A stretch of 64,000 nt of DNA from Bifidobacteriaceae bacterium (GCA_022650895.1 JALCQC010000010.1:1-64000); one strand, 5' to 3'. Positions 17,791-26,551 are shown, counted from the stretch's first letter. Program-made: numbers and translations. The notes: a model not told the origin generated them from the sequence alone.

Positions 17791-18473
17791 GTGTGGAAAT
17801 GAGTTCAGAAATGAGTCCGGAAGAGAGCGGCATGATGCCGGCGGGTGACTTTCCCGACTTCCTGGAGGGAGACGCGGAGGAGGTGGCGCGTCGCCTACTG
17901 GGGTGTTACTTGATCCGCACCTTCGATCCCGCGGTGGAGTATCCTGCGGGACAGGGGCGCGAAGGGACGGTGTCACGTGTGGTCGTGCGGATCGTGGAAA
18001 CCGAGGCCTACGACCAGAACGATCCCGCCTCCCACGCCTACCATGGAAAATCCGAACGCAACAAGGCACTTTTCGGTCCCGCCGGACACCTGTATGTGTA
18101 TTTCACCTATGGAATGCACTATTGCGCGAACGTCACTTGCGGCGACGACGGTTTTGGGGCGGGAGCCTTGATTCGTGCCGTGGAACCGGTGGATGGGCAG
18201 AGTCGCGAAGTGCTTCTTGCCCGGCGCGGGCTGGCGGGTGCCACTGGAAAGAGGGCCGCGAACGCCACCAACGGGCCCGCCAAACTGTGCAAGGCCTTGG
18301 ACATCGACAAGCGCTTGTATGCCCATGATCTGCGCCGGCCGCCGTTGCAACTGGTTTCCGGGAACCTCCTGCCTGGGGAAAAGGTGCAGGCAACTGAACG
18401 CATCGGGATTTCAAAGGCGGCGGAGGTGCTGCGCCGGTTCGTCATTGAGGGGAATCCGTATCTTTCGCGGTGA
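17787..18473 (+). CDS. DNA-3-methyladenine glycosylase (AAG/Mpg family)
   Basis: A 228-residue base-excision repair enzyme that removes alkylated and deaminated purines. Family motifs are clear: ARRLLGCYLIRTF, VVRIVETEAYDQNDPASHAY with the catalytic glutamate, the intercalation segment FTYGMHYCANVTC, GAGALIRAVEPVDG and TNGPAKLCKALDI. The tracked GTG start overlaps the nitrite reductase stop by 4 bases (GTGA), so the two are probably translationally coupled. The first 20 residues, rich in Met, Ser and Glu, are not part of the domain, and a later ATG could be used. Placement behind a source of nitric oxide is suggestive, because reactive nitrogen species deaminate purines to hypoxanthine, a substrate of this family. 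Confidence 0.92.
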   Translation: MSVEMSSEMSPEESGMMPAGDFPDFLEGDAEEVARRLLGCYLIRTFDPAVEYPAGQGREGTVSRVVVRIVETEAYDQNDPASHAYHGKSERNKALFGPAGHLYVYFTYGMHYCANVTCGDDGFGAGALIRAVEPVDGQSREVLLARRGLAGATGKRAANATNGPAKLCKALDIDKRLYAHDLRRPPLQLVSGNLLPGEKVQATERIGISKAAEVLRRFVIEGNPYLSR

Positions 18474-18510
18474 GATGGCGCATGTATATCCGCACGCGCA
18501 TGCCTGCGCA

Positions 18511-18550
18511 TAATAAAAGGGCGGCAGCCACTGATGATGACCACCGCCCT
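18511..18550 (-). terminator. terminator of GlsB-type gene
   Basis: AGGGCGG (18518-18524) pairs with CCGCCCT (18544-18550). Read on the minus strand the stem is followed by TTTTATTA. It lies between the convergent glycosylase and GlsB-type genes and may serve both. Confidence 0.7.
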
Positions 18551-18620
18551 CCTCCACCAACCCATGGTTGGCAGTGAGGATGCGCTATGCCGCGCACCGT
18601 TTCCGCCCAGTCGACTGGAA

Positions 18621-18869
18621 TTAGTTCTTTATGCGACTGACGAAGAATGAGACGACGGCGACGAGTATCACCGCTCCCACAATTGAAGGAATGATTGCCA
18701 TTCCTGCAAGCGAGGGGCCCCAAGTGCCAAGGAGAGCCTGTCCCAAAGATGCGCCGACAAGGCCTGCCAGGATATTGCTGATCCAACCCATGGAGTGGCC
18801 CTTTGCCGTTATGGCGCCGGCGATGGCGCCGATGATGGCGCCTACAATCAAAACCCATAACCAATGCAT
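18621..18869 (-). CDS. GlsB/YeaQ/YmgE family stress-associated membrane protein
   Basis: An 82-residue membrane protein. The start at 18869 is set by AAAGGAGGACAC directly before ATG; the longer tracked ORF is not needed. It has the family pattern of three hydrophobic Gly-rich helices: MHWLWVLIVGAIIGAIAGAI, WISNILAGLVGASLGQALLG, and IIPSIVGAVILVAVVSFFV. The family, also called transglycosylase-associated protein, is often induced by stress, but its activity is unknown. It is a single gene with its own terminator. Confidence 0.9.
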   Translation of the reverse strand: MHWLWVLIVGAIIGAIAGAITAKGHSMGWISNILAGLVGASLGQALLGTWGPSLAGMAIIPSIVGAVILVAVVSFFVSRIKN

Positions 18870-19171
18870 GTGTCCTCCTTTTCGAAAAGGGTGCCACATT
18901 ACACCCATTAGAACGATCCTTTCAGATCTGACGGGCCCGGGCAAGTTATGCCGAGAACTAAAAAAATGGACAACTTTTTTGCTTTCGTCGATTTAAGGAA
19001 ATAACCGTTATCTGCGGGAAAATGACGAAGAGACACGGAAAGTGGTGACGGTTCCCATGAAAACGGCCATGAGAATACCCGTGAAGGTGCAGTGAAAGTG
19101 GGCTGAGAAAGCAAGAGCGTTCAGCCTTGCGGATGAGAGCGTTGAGCCCTTCCCTCGATACACTCGGAAGT
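18870..19171. other. intergenic region, divergent promoters
   Basis: About 300 bases between the minus-strand GlsB-type gene and the plus-strand ABC ATPase. It holds the GlsB ribosome binding site and must carry promoters for both directions. An AT-rich part lies around 18958-19000. I see no further gene or clear operator. The ATPase start is not marked by a good ribosome binding site, so the coding region could begin upstream at TTG 19127. Confidence 0.4.
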
Positions 19172-20137
19172 ATGGTGAGAACAAGTTCGAGCGCGCCCGC
19201 GATTGAGCTTACGGGAGTAAGCAAGTCATACGGGAGCCATGAAGCATTGAGCCAGATTGACGCCGTCATCAACCATGGAGAGATCTTCGGATTGGTGGGG
19301 CGCAACGGCGCAGGCAAAACGACATTGATGAAACTCATATTGGGGTTGTCGTCACCCACATCAGGAACGATCTCCATCAACGGATCAAGCAATGACGTCC
19401 AGCTCAACAGGGAACGCCGCTCCATCGGCTACTTGGTGGGTCAGAGCTACTTCGGTTCCATGAACGCCGTGGAGAATCTCAAATATTTCAGCAAACTCAA
19501 GGGAGTGAGCACACGCGGAGAGGTGAAGCGGGTGCTGCGACTGGTGGGGCTTGAAGGCGTAAAGACGCCGCTCAAGGGCTTCTCCATGGGCATGAAGCAG
19601 CGTTTCGGCATCGCTAATGCGCTGCTGGGAGGCCCGCAGCTCATCGTTCTGGACGAACCCATTAACGGCTTGGACCCGCAGGGAATCGCGGAGATGCGTG
19701 AGCTTTTCAAGTATCTCAACGAAAAGGAAGGCATCACCATCCTCATCTCCTCGCACCTGCTGAGCGAATTGGCACTCACGGCAACGAGCTTCGGCGTGAT
19801 CCATGACGGCCGTCTGGTCGCCACACTCACACACTCGCAGCTGGAGCACCAGACCAAGGCGCAGCGGCTCGAAATCGTTACGAACGATAACCGCGCCGCC
19901 ATGTCTCTGCTGAGGGAAAAGTTTGGCGTGCGTCCGGGCATGGACGACGGAACCATCGTGATCGACGAACGCGGCAACGGAAAGTCGGGTGCGAGCGATG
20001 GCAACAGCAGCATCGTCCCCGAACAGATCGCGGCGGCACTGGTGACGAATGGCTTCGAGCTGCGCGAACTGCACACACGGCGTCAGAGCCTGGAAGATTT
20101 CTACTTTTCCATTACGGGAGGTGAGCGTAATGCTTAA
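19172..20137 (+). CDS. ABC transporter ATP-binding protein (exporter type)
   Basis: An ABC ATPase of about 321 residues. It has all nucleotide-binding motifs: Walker A GRNGAGKTTL, Q-loop region LVGQSYFGSMN, signature FSMGMKQRFGIANALLG, Walker B LIVLDEPINGLDP and the H-loop ISSHLLSE. The N-terminal AIELTGVSKSYGSHEAL and the C-terminal extension of about 90 residues match the BcrA/CcmA-like group that powers export of peptides, antibiotics or lipids. The start is uncertain: ATG 19172 has only GGAAG one base upstream, and GTG 19175 or TTG 19127 are possible. It overlaps the following permease by 8 bases (ATGCTTAA). Confidence 0.93.
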   Translation: MVRTSSSAPAIELTGVSKSYGSHEALSQIDAVINHGEIFGLVGRNGAGKTTLMKLILGLSSPTSGTISINGSSNDVQLNRERRSIGYLVGQSYFGSMNAVENLKYFSKLKGVSTRGEVKRVLRLVGLEGVKTPLKGFSMGMKQRFGIANALLGGPQLIVLDEPINGLDPQGIAEMRELFKYLNEKEGITILISSHLLSELALTATSFGVIHDGRLVATLTHSQLEHQTKAQRLEIVTNDNRAAMSLLREKFGVRPGMDDGTIVIDERGNGKSGASDGNSSIVPEQIAAALVTNGFELRELHTRRQSLEDFYFSITGGERNA

Positions 20138-20879
20138 CTATTGGAAAGCCGATGCCTACCGCATCGTGCGCTCACTGAGTTTCTGGGTGCTGACTCTGGC
20201 AGCGGTGGTGATGTACGCCGCCGGGATCTTCATTCTGAGCGGCCCGAGCTACTCTGTCGGCACCCACGCCAGCGTCATCGTCATGATTGGCGTCATGGCC
20301 TCCATTTTCACGGGCCTGGGCATCTACAACACCGTCTACAGCCAGGACATCAAGGCCGGAGCCATGCGCGTGGCGATCGGGCGGGGAACGGGTCGTACCC
20401 GCGTGGTCATCGCCAAGTTCCTGGAGATGGCGGTAGTCGCCGTTATCGCAGGAATCGTGCTGTATGTGGTGCTGCTGTATTTCCCGGCCATTTTCAGCAT
20501 TCATGTGACGTCTGCGCTTTCGAGCACGGCGAGTGCGGCGGTGTGGCGGTTTGTGCTGGAGACCATCCTGTTCTCGGCGCTGGCCTCCATCATCAGCATG
20601 GCACGGCAGGAATCCGTCACGGCGACGGTGGTGTTCGTTCTGTTGGCCGCAGGCGTTGTGGATCAACTTCTGGGTCTGCTGCTCAGCATCGGCTTCATCA
20701 AGAACATGGTGGGAGATATCACTGGGTACCTGCCCCAATCTTTGGGAGCGACTGTGGGCGCGCAGTTCAGCGGTACGGGCGAGGGCGGCTTCTCGTACGT
20801 GGCGGTGTACGTGGGCTACATCGTGGTGTCGCTGGTGCTGTCATGCTGGGCTTTCCATCGCAAGGAACTGGACTTCTGA
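20130..20879 (+). CDS. ABC transporter permease (ABC-2 type)
   Basis: A 249-residue membrane protein, start fixed by GGGAGGTGAGCG before ATG 20130. About six hydrophobic segments are visible, from SFWVLTLAAVVMYAAGIFIL to VGYIVVSLVLSCWAF, with a periplasm-facing loop containing YNTVYSQDIKAGAMRVAIGRG. The layout fits ABC-2 exporters of the BcrB type. The start lies inside the ATPase gene, so the pair is one transporter. A small YxeA-type protein follows, a combination often seen with antimicrobial-peptide or lipid exporters. The substrate is unknown. Confidence 0.85.
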   Translation: MLNYWKADAYRIVRSLSFWVLTLAAVVMYAAGIFILSGPSYSVGTHASVIVMIGVMASIFTGLGIYNTVYSQDIKAGAMRVAIGRGTGRTRVVIAKFLEMAVVAVIAGIVLYVVLLYFPAIFSIHVTSALSSTASAAVWRFVLETILFSALASIISMARQESVTATVVFVLLAAGVVDQLLGLLLSIGFIKNMVGDITGYLPQSLGATVGAQFSGTGEGGFSYVAVYVGYIVVSLVLSCWAFHRKELDF

Positions 20880-20998
20880 TCTTTCCTGATGCGGACACAG
20901 GCACAGGCACAGACATGGCCGCAGCCGCGGACACAGATATAGATATAGATGCAGACGAGGCTCGGGGGAGCCGAGCCAGCAAGACGGAGGAATGAACA

Positions 20999-21397
20999 AT
21001 GGCACGCAAATCTTCACTGCACGGATGGATCATCGCAGTCATCGTGGTGGTGGTCGTGGCGGCAGGCGCGATCTGGGCAAAGGGTTATTACGATGATCGC
21101 TACGCGTCACAGTCGTACTACGCACAGATTCCCGCCGATGAGTCCACGGAGATTCAGGGGCTCAAGGATCAGCATGGCAACGTGGTCGATAAAGGGCACG
21201 AATATAAACTGACGGCCTATGACAAGGACGGCACCGCCCGCGATCTCAGCGTCACGGTGTACACCAGCGATGCCAGCAAGCTCTATCAGCCCGGTACCTA
21301 TCTCAAGATAGAGGCGAGCAAGCAGATTGTGACAGGGCAGGAAGTCATCGAGAAGTCGGCGATTCCGGCAGCTGCGCTCGCCAAGATCGAAGGCTGA
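20999..21397 (+). CDS. YxeA family protein
   Basis: A 132-residue protein with one N-terminal membrane anchor, IIAVIVVVVVAAGAIWAKGYY, and an external beta-rich domain. The domain has the YxeA (DUF1093) order: YYAQIPADE, GHEYKLTAYDKDGTARDLSVTVYT, and a late GTYLKIEASKQIV followed by VIEKSAIPAAAL. ACGGAGG lies 8 bases before ATG. YxeA proteins usually accompany ABC-2 exporters and are thought to assist self-protection against peptides, though this is not proven. It is 119 bases behind the permease in the same direction, and a strong terminator follows. Confidence 0.85.
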   Translation: MARKSSLHGWIIAVIVVVVVAAGAIWAKGYYDDRYASQSYYAQIPADESTEIQGLKDQHGNVVDKGHEYKLTAYDKDGTARDLSVTVYTSDASKLYQPGTYLKIEASKQIVTGQEVIEKSAIPAAALAKIEG

Positions 21398-21744
21398 AGC
21401 GGCATGATGGCGTTCTCGTTCCGCTAGAACGAGTGCGCAGAACGTACGGATAGAACGAACGTACAGAACGTACGAATAAGGGCTCGGATGTGGTTGGTGA
21501 GGTCTCTGACTTCATGACCGGATCCGGGCCCTTTTTGCGTGAAAAAGGAGCCGCACACAGGATTATTTATGGTGTCTACGCGTGTTTTTGCAGGGAAGAA
21601 TCACCGAAAGCCGTATTTGTCGAGTCACACTTAAGAATCGTTTAAGGGCGTTTGTCCGTTTTCTCCCGGAAGGGCGGGAATAGGGGAGACGCCACCAAAA
21701 TAAGACTCGGCGTCACTGCGCGCCCCTGAGGAGGATGCCCTGGC
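21398..21744. other. intergenic region with hairpin and GAACGTAC repeats
   Basis: About 350 bases. CTCGTTC (21415-21421) pairs with GAACGAG (21427-21433), followed by copies of AGAACGTACG between 21438 and 21474. The terminator at 21478-21536 comes next, then an AT-rich part and promoter region for the acyltransferase. No convincing ORF is seen. Confidence 0.5.
21478..21536 (+). terminator. terminator of ABC exporter operon
   Basis: AAGGGCTCGGAT (21478-21489) pairs with ATCCGGGCCCTT (21522-21533), with one wobble, and TTTTT follows. The loop of 32 bases is long. Confidence 0.75.
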
Positions 21745-23007
21745 ATGACTGCAACTTCCACACCTTCGTCGCCATCACGACGCCTGGAGTGGGTAGATGC
21801 CTTGAGAGGTCTCGGAATTCTCTTCGTCATCGTGGGGCACACCTCCCGCATTCCGCAGGTTACGCAATGGATCTACGCCTTCCACATGCCGTTGTTCTTC
21901 TGGCTTTCCGGCTACCTCTTTCACGCGCGCCCTCCCCGTCAGTTCATTCGCCGCAAGGTCTTCACGCTGCTGATTCCGTACCTGTTCTTCGGGGTGCTTG
22001 CATGGTTCTTCTGGGCGTTTTTCGAATATGATTATGGCGATCACGCCGATGACGTTGTGCCGGCACTTCAGAACCTTTTCATCGGTCGGGCGGGGAATGT
22101 CAACAATCCCGCCAATGCGCCGCTGTGGTTTCTGCTCTGCCTGTTCATGACCGAAATCGCGTTCCTCTTCCTTTTTCTCGGAGCGCGTACGGTGGCCAAC
22201 GCGATGGCCGCGAGGAAGTATGGGGCGGACAATCCTGAGGCCGATCGTCTGGCGGAATGGCTGCGTTTGTCAATCATCGCAGCGGCTCCCATCGGTTCCG
22301 CTTTAGGAGGCGCCGCACTTATCCACGCAAAGTTCCAGCGGCTGCCTCTTACTCTCGACATTGTTCCGGTGGCCATTGCTTTCATGGGCTTGGGGTACCT
22401 CAGCAAGCAGGTTTCTCATCGCGTTGTAGCGTTCCCTGCGGTGGCTGATCGCGTTCGCGCAGTTGGTGCCATTATTACCGTGAACTGTCCGCTGTGGTTA
22501 CGTAGAATCTGTGTCGGTATTGTTCTTCCGCTTGGAATTGGTGCCGTTGTCGGGGTGCAACTGCGCGTCCACGGCGTTCATGTGGACCTTGCCAACAACG
22601 TAATGCGCATCCCCTCCGTCGCCTACGCCGCCGCGGCAGTGATGATCTTTGCGGTGTACCTCGTCGCAAAGAATTTCTCGCCGAAATTCCTGCAGTATCT
22701 CGGAAGAGCCTCCATTGTGATTCTGGGCGTGCACGACGTGGTCAAGCACGAGGTGATCGAGGCGGTCGCTTCGGTAACCGATCTCTCCACCACGGAGGTA
22801 CGCACCGCTCCTCTGTGGGTGGCCGTGATGTCGGCAGTCATTCTGGGCATCTCTGTTCTCCTCTACGAGCTTGTGGACAGGACAATGCCCTTCGTCATCG
22901 GCAAGCAGACGGTATCTGCCTGGAGACGTGACGGCCTGCGGACCGCACCCTCCCAGCCCCTTCCCAGCTATGGAATGCCCTTGGCGAACCAGATGCAGAG
23001 AATTTAG
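21745..23007 (+). CDS. acyltransferase family 3 membrane protein
   Basis: A 420-residue polytopic protein of the OafA/WecH acyltransferase-3 family, which transfers acetyl or other acyl groups to surface glycans. The family start is clear: RRLEWVDALRGLGILFVIVGHTSRIP with the catalytic-type histidine in the first helix, then IYAFHMPLFFWLSGYLFHAR. Around ten helices are visible. TEIAFLFLFLGARTVANAMAARK and LGRASIVILGVHDVVKHEVI lie further on. GAGGAGG is about ten bases before ATG. The gene stands alone after a terminator. The acceptor may be cell-surface polysaccharide or a lipid-linked sugar. Confidence 0.87.
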   Translation: MTATSTPSSPSRRLEWVDALRGLGILFVIVGHTSRIPQVTQWIYAFHMPLFFWLSGYLFHARPPRQFIRRKVFTLLIPYLFFGVLAWFFWAFFEYDYGDHADDVVPALQNLFIGRAGNVNNPANAPLWFLLCLFMTEIAFLFLFLGARTVANAMAARKYGADNPEADRLAEWLRLSIIAAAPIGSALGGAALIHAKFQRLPLTLDIVPVAIAFMGLGYLSKQVSHRVVAFPAVADRVRAVGAIITVNCPLWLRRICVGIVLPLGIGAVVGVQLRVHGVHVDLANNVMRIPSVAYAAAAVMIFAVYLVAKNFSPKFLQYLGRASIVILGVHDVVKHEVIEAVASVTDLSTTEVRTAPLWVAVMSAVILGISVLLYELVDRTMPFVIGKQTVSAWRRDGLRTAPSQPLPSYGMPLANQMQRI

Positions 23008-23206
23008 GGACGTGAGTAGCGGATAGGGAGTTTGCGGAAAGAAAGCACGAAGAAAAATACGCAGAAATGCGTAAAAATATGCAGAAGTACGCAGAAATGC
23101 AAAGAAAAAGGACACAGTATCCGGAAAGATGCACCGCATTCCTCTTCGCGGCGATTACGGTAGGGTTCGGGAGTCTTTTGAATCAGGCCAAAGGAGAGGA
23201 ATCCGG

Positions 23207-24124
23207 ATGAAGCATATGGTCACTCTGCCACAGGGAGCGGTGGTTCCCGCGCTGGGAATCGGCACTTGGCATACGGCGGAGACGACAATACCAAGGCAGC
23301 GTGTGCGGGAGTCGGCTGCCCTTCGTGCCGGCATTTCGTCTGGAATGCGTCTGATCGACACCGCGGAGATGTATTCGGATGGCGAGAGCGAACGGCTGGT
23401 GGGACAGGCGGTTGCCGCGGTGACGGCCCCCGTTGACAACCCCGTCATCAAACGCGGCTCCACGTTTCTCTCTCGTTCGGACCTGTTTCTTGTTTCCAAG
23501 GTGTACCCGTGGAATGCGGGTCGTGGCCACATTTTCGACAGCTGCAAGGCCAGCCTCAAGCGTTTGGGTACCGACTATCTGGATTTGTACCTGCTGCATT
23601 GGCGGGGTGCAGTGCCGCTTGCGGAGACCGTGGAGTGCATGGAAGAACTGGTGGAGCAAGGGCTGATTCGTGGCTGGGGCGTCTCCAATTTCGATGTCGC
23701 TGACATGGAAGAGCTGTGGAGCCTTCCCAACGGTGACCATTGCCAAGTGGATCAGGTGCTGTACCACGTGGCGTCGCGCGGCATCGAGTTCGCGCTGCAG
23801 CCATGGCTGACGCAACACGGTGTGGCCACGATGGCTTACTGCCCGCTTGCGCAGGGCGGTTTCCTCTCGACGAACGGACACTCGTTGTTCCACGATCCCA
23901 CCATTGTCAGCATTGCCGCCGCACATCACGCGACTGCGGCACAGGTGTTGCTCGCGTGGGTGATTCGCAACGGCTCCACGATTGCCATGCCGATGAGTTC
24001 GACGGCCCGGCATACGCAGGAAAACGCGAAGGCCGACGAAGTGGAACTCACCAGCAGTGATCTGGCGGCCATCGACAAGGCCTTCCCCGCACCGACGCAC
24101 AAGGTCGATCTCGATACCCAGTGA
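23207..24124 (+). CDS. aldo/keto reductase
   Basis: A 305-residue NADPH-dependent reductase. ATG 23207 is set by AAAGGAGAGGAATCCGG; the tracked ORF extends into non-coding sequence. Catalytic residues are visible: Asp and Tyr in LIDTAEMYSDGESERLVG, Lys in LFLVSKVYPWN, His in DLYLLHWRGAVP. The later segment IPHATAAQVLLAW-like (AAHHATAAQVLLAWVIRNG) and AMPMSSTARHTQENA form the cofactor site. The protein resembles the YeaE/2,5-diketo-gluconate reductase-like group. The region before it carries helically phased A-tracts. It probably reduces small aldehydes or keto sugars. Confidence 0.9.
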   Translation: MKHMVTLPQGAVVPALGIGTWHTAETTIPRQRVRESAALRAGISSGMRLIDTAEMYSDGESERLVGQAVAAVTAPVDNPVIKRGSTFLSRSDLFLVSKVYPWNAGRGHIFDSCKASLKRLGTDYLDLYLLHWRGAVPLAETVECMEELVEQGLIRGWGVSNFDVADMEELWSLPNGDHCQVDQVLYHVASRGIEFALQPWLTQHGVATMAYCPLAQGGFLSTNGHSLFHDPTIVSIAAAHHATAAQVLLAWVIRNGSTIAMPMSSTARHTQENAKADEVELTSSDLAAIDKAFPAPTHKVDLDTQ

Positions 24125-24309
24125 GCGGACACTGGCTCAGTGCTGCGGCGCGCGGCGAGCGCGCTGCCATACGTAGGTGGTGCGAACGCAATCGCAATCA
24201 TAGAAAACTGGTGGCCCCGCACTCGTACCCGTTGTGCGGGCGTGGGCGCGAAGCCACCAGCAATGGAAATGGGAACCTGTCGTACTAGATCCTTTCGGGA
24301 TCGTAAAAA

Positions 24310-25314
24310 TCAGAAGGTAATGACCATACGACCCATGATCTTGCCACTGAGCATCTCATCGAAGATGTCGTTGATCTCCTCGAGTTTGCGGGGGTGGGTC
24401 TTGGGAACGACCTTGCCCTCCGCACCGAAGGCGAAGGCCTCTGCGAGATCTTGACGGGTGCCCACCAGAGAGCCGACGACCTTGATGCCATCGAGAACTA
24501 GACGCGGAATGTTGAGGTCCATGTCCTCCGACGGAAGGCCTACTGCTGACAGGCATCCACCGGCCCTCAGGCAGTAGACTGCGGAGTTGAAGGCCGAGCG
24601 GGCAACAGCGGTCACCACTGCGCCGTGAGCGCCGCCGATCTTCTCCTGCATGACCTCCGCCGCATCTTCCTTCGTGGGATTGATGCAGATATCTGCGCCG
24701 CATTCCTTGGCGAAATCGAGCTGCGCATCGTTGACATCCACTGCCACAACGTGCAGACCGAAGACGTTCTTGGCATACTGCAACGCAAGGTTTCCGAGGC
24801 CTCCCATGCCGTAGATGGCGAGCCACTGGCCAGGGCGAACCATGGCTTCCTTGATCGCCTTGTAGCAGGTGACGCCTGCACAGGTGATGGAGGATGCGGG
24901 GGCGCTCTCCAGGCCGTCGGGGACCTTGACGGAATAGTCTGCGGTGACGATGCATTCCTCCGCCATGCCACCGTCCGCGGTATAGCCCGCGTTCAGCACT
25001 GAACGACAGAGGGTCTCGCGTCCGCTGGTGCAATATTCACAGTGTCCGCAGCCCCGGTAGAACCACGCGACGCTGGCGCGATCACCAATCTTGAGTGTGG
25101 TGACGCCTGGCGCCACCTCCACCACCTCGCCAATGCCTTCGTGGCCCAAAATACGGCCTGTCTTGTCGCCGAAATCACCGTTCTTGACGTGGATGTCGGT
25201 GTGGCATACGCCACAGCAGATCATCTTGAGTCGAGCTTCGCCATGTTCCAATGGCCTCAGGGAACGGTCTTCGATCGCCACTCTGTGATCGGCCGTTGCT
25301 ACTGCTGCTTTCAT
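24310..25314 (-). CDS. adhP: zinc-dependent alcohol dehydrogenase
   Basis: A 334-residue NAD-dependent zinc alcohol dehydrogenase that interconverts ethanol and acetaldehyde. The start at 25314 is fixed by CAAGGAGGATTTGCAC. Catalytic zinc ligands are in [21 protein letters not shown] and the later [11 protein letters not shown]; the structural zinc site is [15 protein letters not shown]. The NAD-binding loop is [17 protein letters not shown]. Length and motifs match AdhP of propanol-preferring type. In bifidobacteria such enzymes help reoxidise NADH. The gene is divergent from an aldo/keto reductase, and the shared upstream region has inverted repeats. Confidence 0.94.
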   Translation of the reverse strand: MKAAVATADHRVAIEDRSLRPLEHGEARLKMICCGVCHTDIHVKNGDFGDKTGRILGHEGIGEVVEVAPGVTTLKIGDRASVAWFYRGCGHCEYCTSGRETLCRSVLNAGYTADGGMAEECIVTADYSVKVPDGLESAPASSITCAGVTCYKAIKEAMVRPGQWLAIYGMGGLGNLALQYAKNVFGLHVVAVDVNDAQLDFAKECGADICINPTKEDAAEVMQEKIGGAHGAVVTAVARSAFNSAVYCLRAGGCLSAVGLPSEDMDLNIPRLVLDGIKVVGSLVGTRQDLAEAFAFGAEGKVVPKTHPRKLEEINDIFDEMLSGKIMGRMVITF

Positions 25315-25603
25315 GTGCAAATCCTCCTTGATTTGTCGATAGAGCCTAGAAGAAAATTATCATAAATCTCTCGTTGACAGCTCTATATTTCGAAAGATAG
25401 TTCGATTATTTCGGCGTAGCAATTCCGTATTCGCATCCCTCGTTACGCGATCCAAGGAATTGCAGAGCGCGGCCGGATATTCGCGAATAATGTTGTTCCT
25501 GAAGCGTATCTGACAACGGACAACACTTGGCATCACACGGTGACATGACACCGTCATCGTCACCGTTGCCATACAACGACACGACATCACGTGAGGAGCG
25601 CAG
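25315..25603. promoter_or_regulatory. divergent promoter region adhP / aldo-keto reductase with inverted repeat
   Basis: 289 bases between two divergent oxidoreductase genes. ACGGTGAC (25537-25544) and GTCACCGT (25559-25566) form an 8-base inverted repeat with 14 bases between, close to the aldo/keto reductase start. TTTCGAAA near 25387 is a smaller palindrome within AT-rich sequence on the adhP side. The first could be an operator or the stem of a leader hairpin. Confidence 0.5.
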
Positions 25604-26551
25604 ATGACACAGCTTGGAAAAAGCGGAATCGATATTTATCCCTTGGCCCTGGGCGGCAACACCTTTGGCTGGACGAGCGACGAGAAGGAATCCGACGCCG
25701 TTCTCGACGCATATGTTGACGCTGGTGGCAACCTCATCGACACCGCCGACGTCTATTCGGCATGGGTGCCGGGGAATGCGGGCGGTGAATCGGAGATCAT
25801 TCTTGGACGCTGGCTTGCAACGCGCGCCAACCGCAGCAAGGTTCTCATCGCCACAAAGGTGAGTCAGCACCCGCAATATCCTGGGCTTTCCGCAAAGAAT
25901 ATTGCCGCCGCTGCCGACGAGTCCTTGCTCCGGCTGGGCACCGACTACATCGACCTGTACTACGCTCATTTCGACGACGAGAAGACCCCTCTGGCCGAGA
26001 CCGCGGAAGCCCTCGATGCATTGGTGAAGCAGGGCAAGGTTCGTGCCATCGGGTTGTCGAACTACTCCACCGACCGCCTCCGCGAGTATTTTGCCATTGC
26101 GCGGGAGAACGGTTTCACACTGCCAGTGGCGCTTGAGCCGCACTACAACCTGGTGACGCGCACCAACTACGAGCAGAATCTGCAGCAGATTGCCGAGGAA
26201 GAAAACCTGGCGGTGTTCCCGTACTATTCGCTGGCCTCTGGCTTCCTGACGGGCAAATACCGCACGGCCGACGATCTCAAGGGCCGCGCTCGCGGCGGTG
26301 ACGTCAAGGGTTATATGAATGCGGACGGTCTGGCAGTGGTTGCCGAGCTGGATCGCATCGCGCAGGAACACGGTGTTGAGATCGCCACGGTTGCGTTGGC
26401 GTGGCTGCGCTCCCGCTCCCAGATCGCCGCTCCGATTGCGAGTGCGCGCACCCCCGAACAGTTGCCCGCGCTGGTGGCATCGACGACGCTGGAACTGTCG
26501 AAGGAAGATGTTGCGGCCCTCGACACGGTGTCGAGCAAGTTGATGAAGTAG
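25604..26551 (+). CDS. aldo/keto reductase
   Basis: A 315-residue reductase starting at an ATG with GAGGAGCGCAG upstream. It opens MTQLGKSGIDIYPLALGGNTFGW, has Asp/Tyr in LIDTADVYSAWVPG, Lys in VLIATKVSQHP, and His-containing IDLYYAHFDDEKTPL. The cofactor part includes VFPYYSLASGFLTGKYRTADD and IAAPIASARTPEQL. It matches the general AKR group close to YajO/PdxI and the 'aldo/keto reductase 11-13' families. A strong terminator follows. Divergence from adhP suggests shared control of aldehyde or alcohol metabolism. Confidence 0.92.
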   Translation: MTQLGKSGIDIYPLALGGNTFGWTSDEKESDAVLDAYVDAGGNLIDTADVYSAWVPGNAGGESEIILGRWLATRANRSKVLIATKVSQHPQYPGLSAKNIAAAADESLLRLGTDYIDLYYAHFDDEKTPLAETAEALDALVKQGKVRAIGLSNYSTDRLREYFAIARENGFTLPVALEPHYNLVTRTNYEQNLQQIAEEENLAVFPYYSLASGFLTGKYRTADDLKGRARGGDVKGYMNADGLAVVAELDRIAQEHGVEIATVALAWLRSRSQIAAPIASARTPEQLPALVASTTLELSKEDVAALDTVSSKLMK

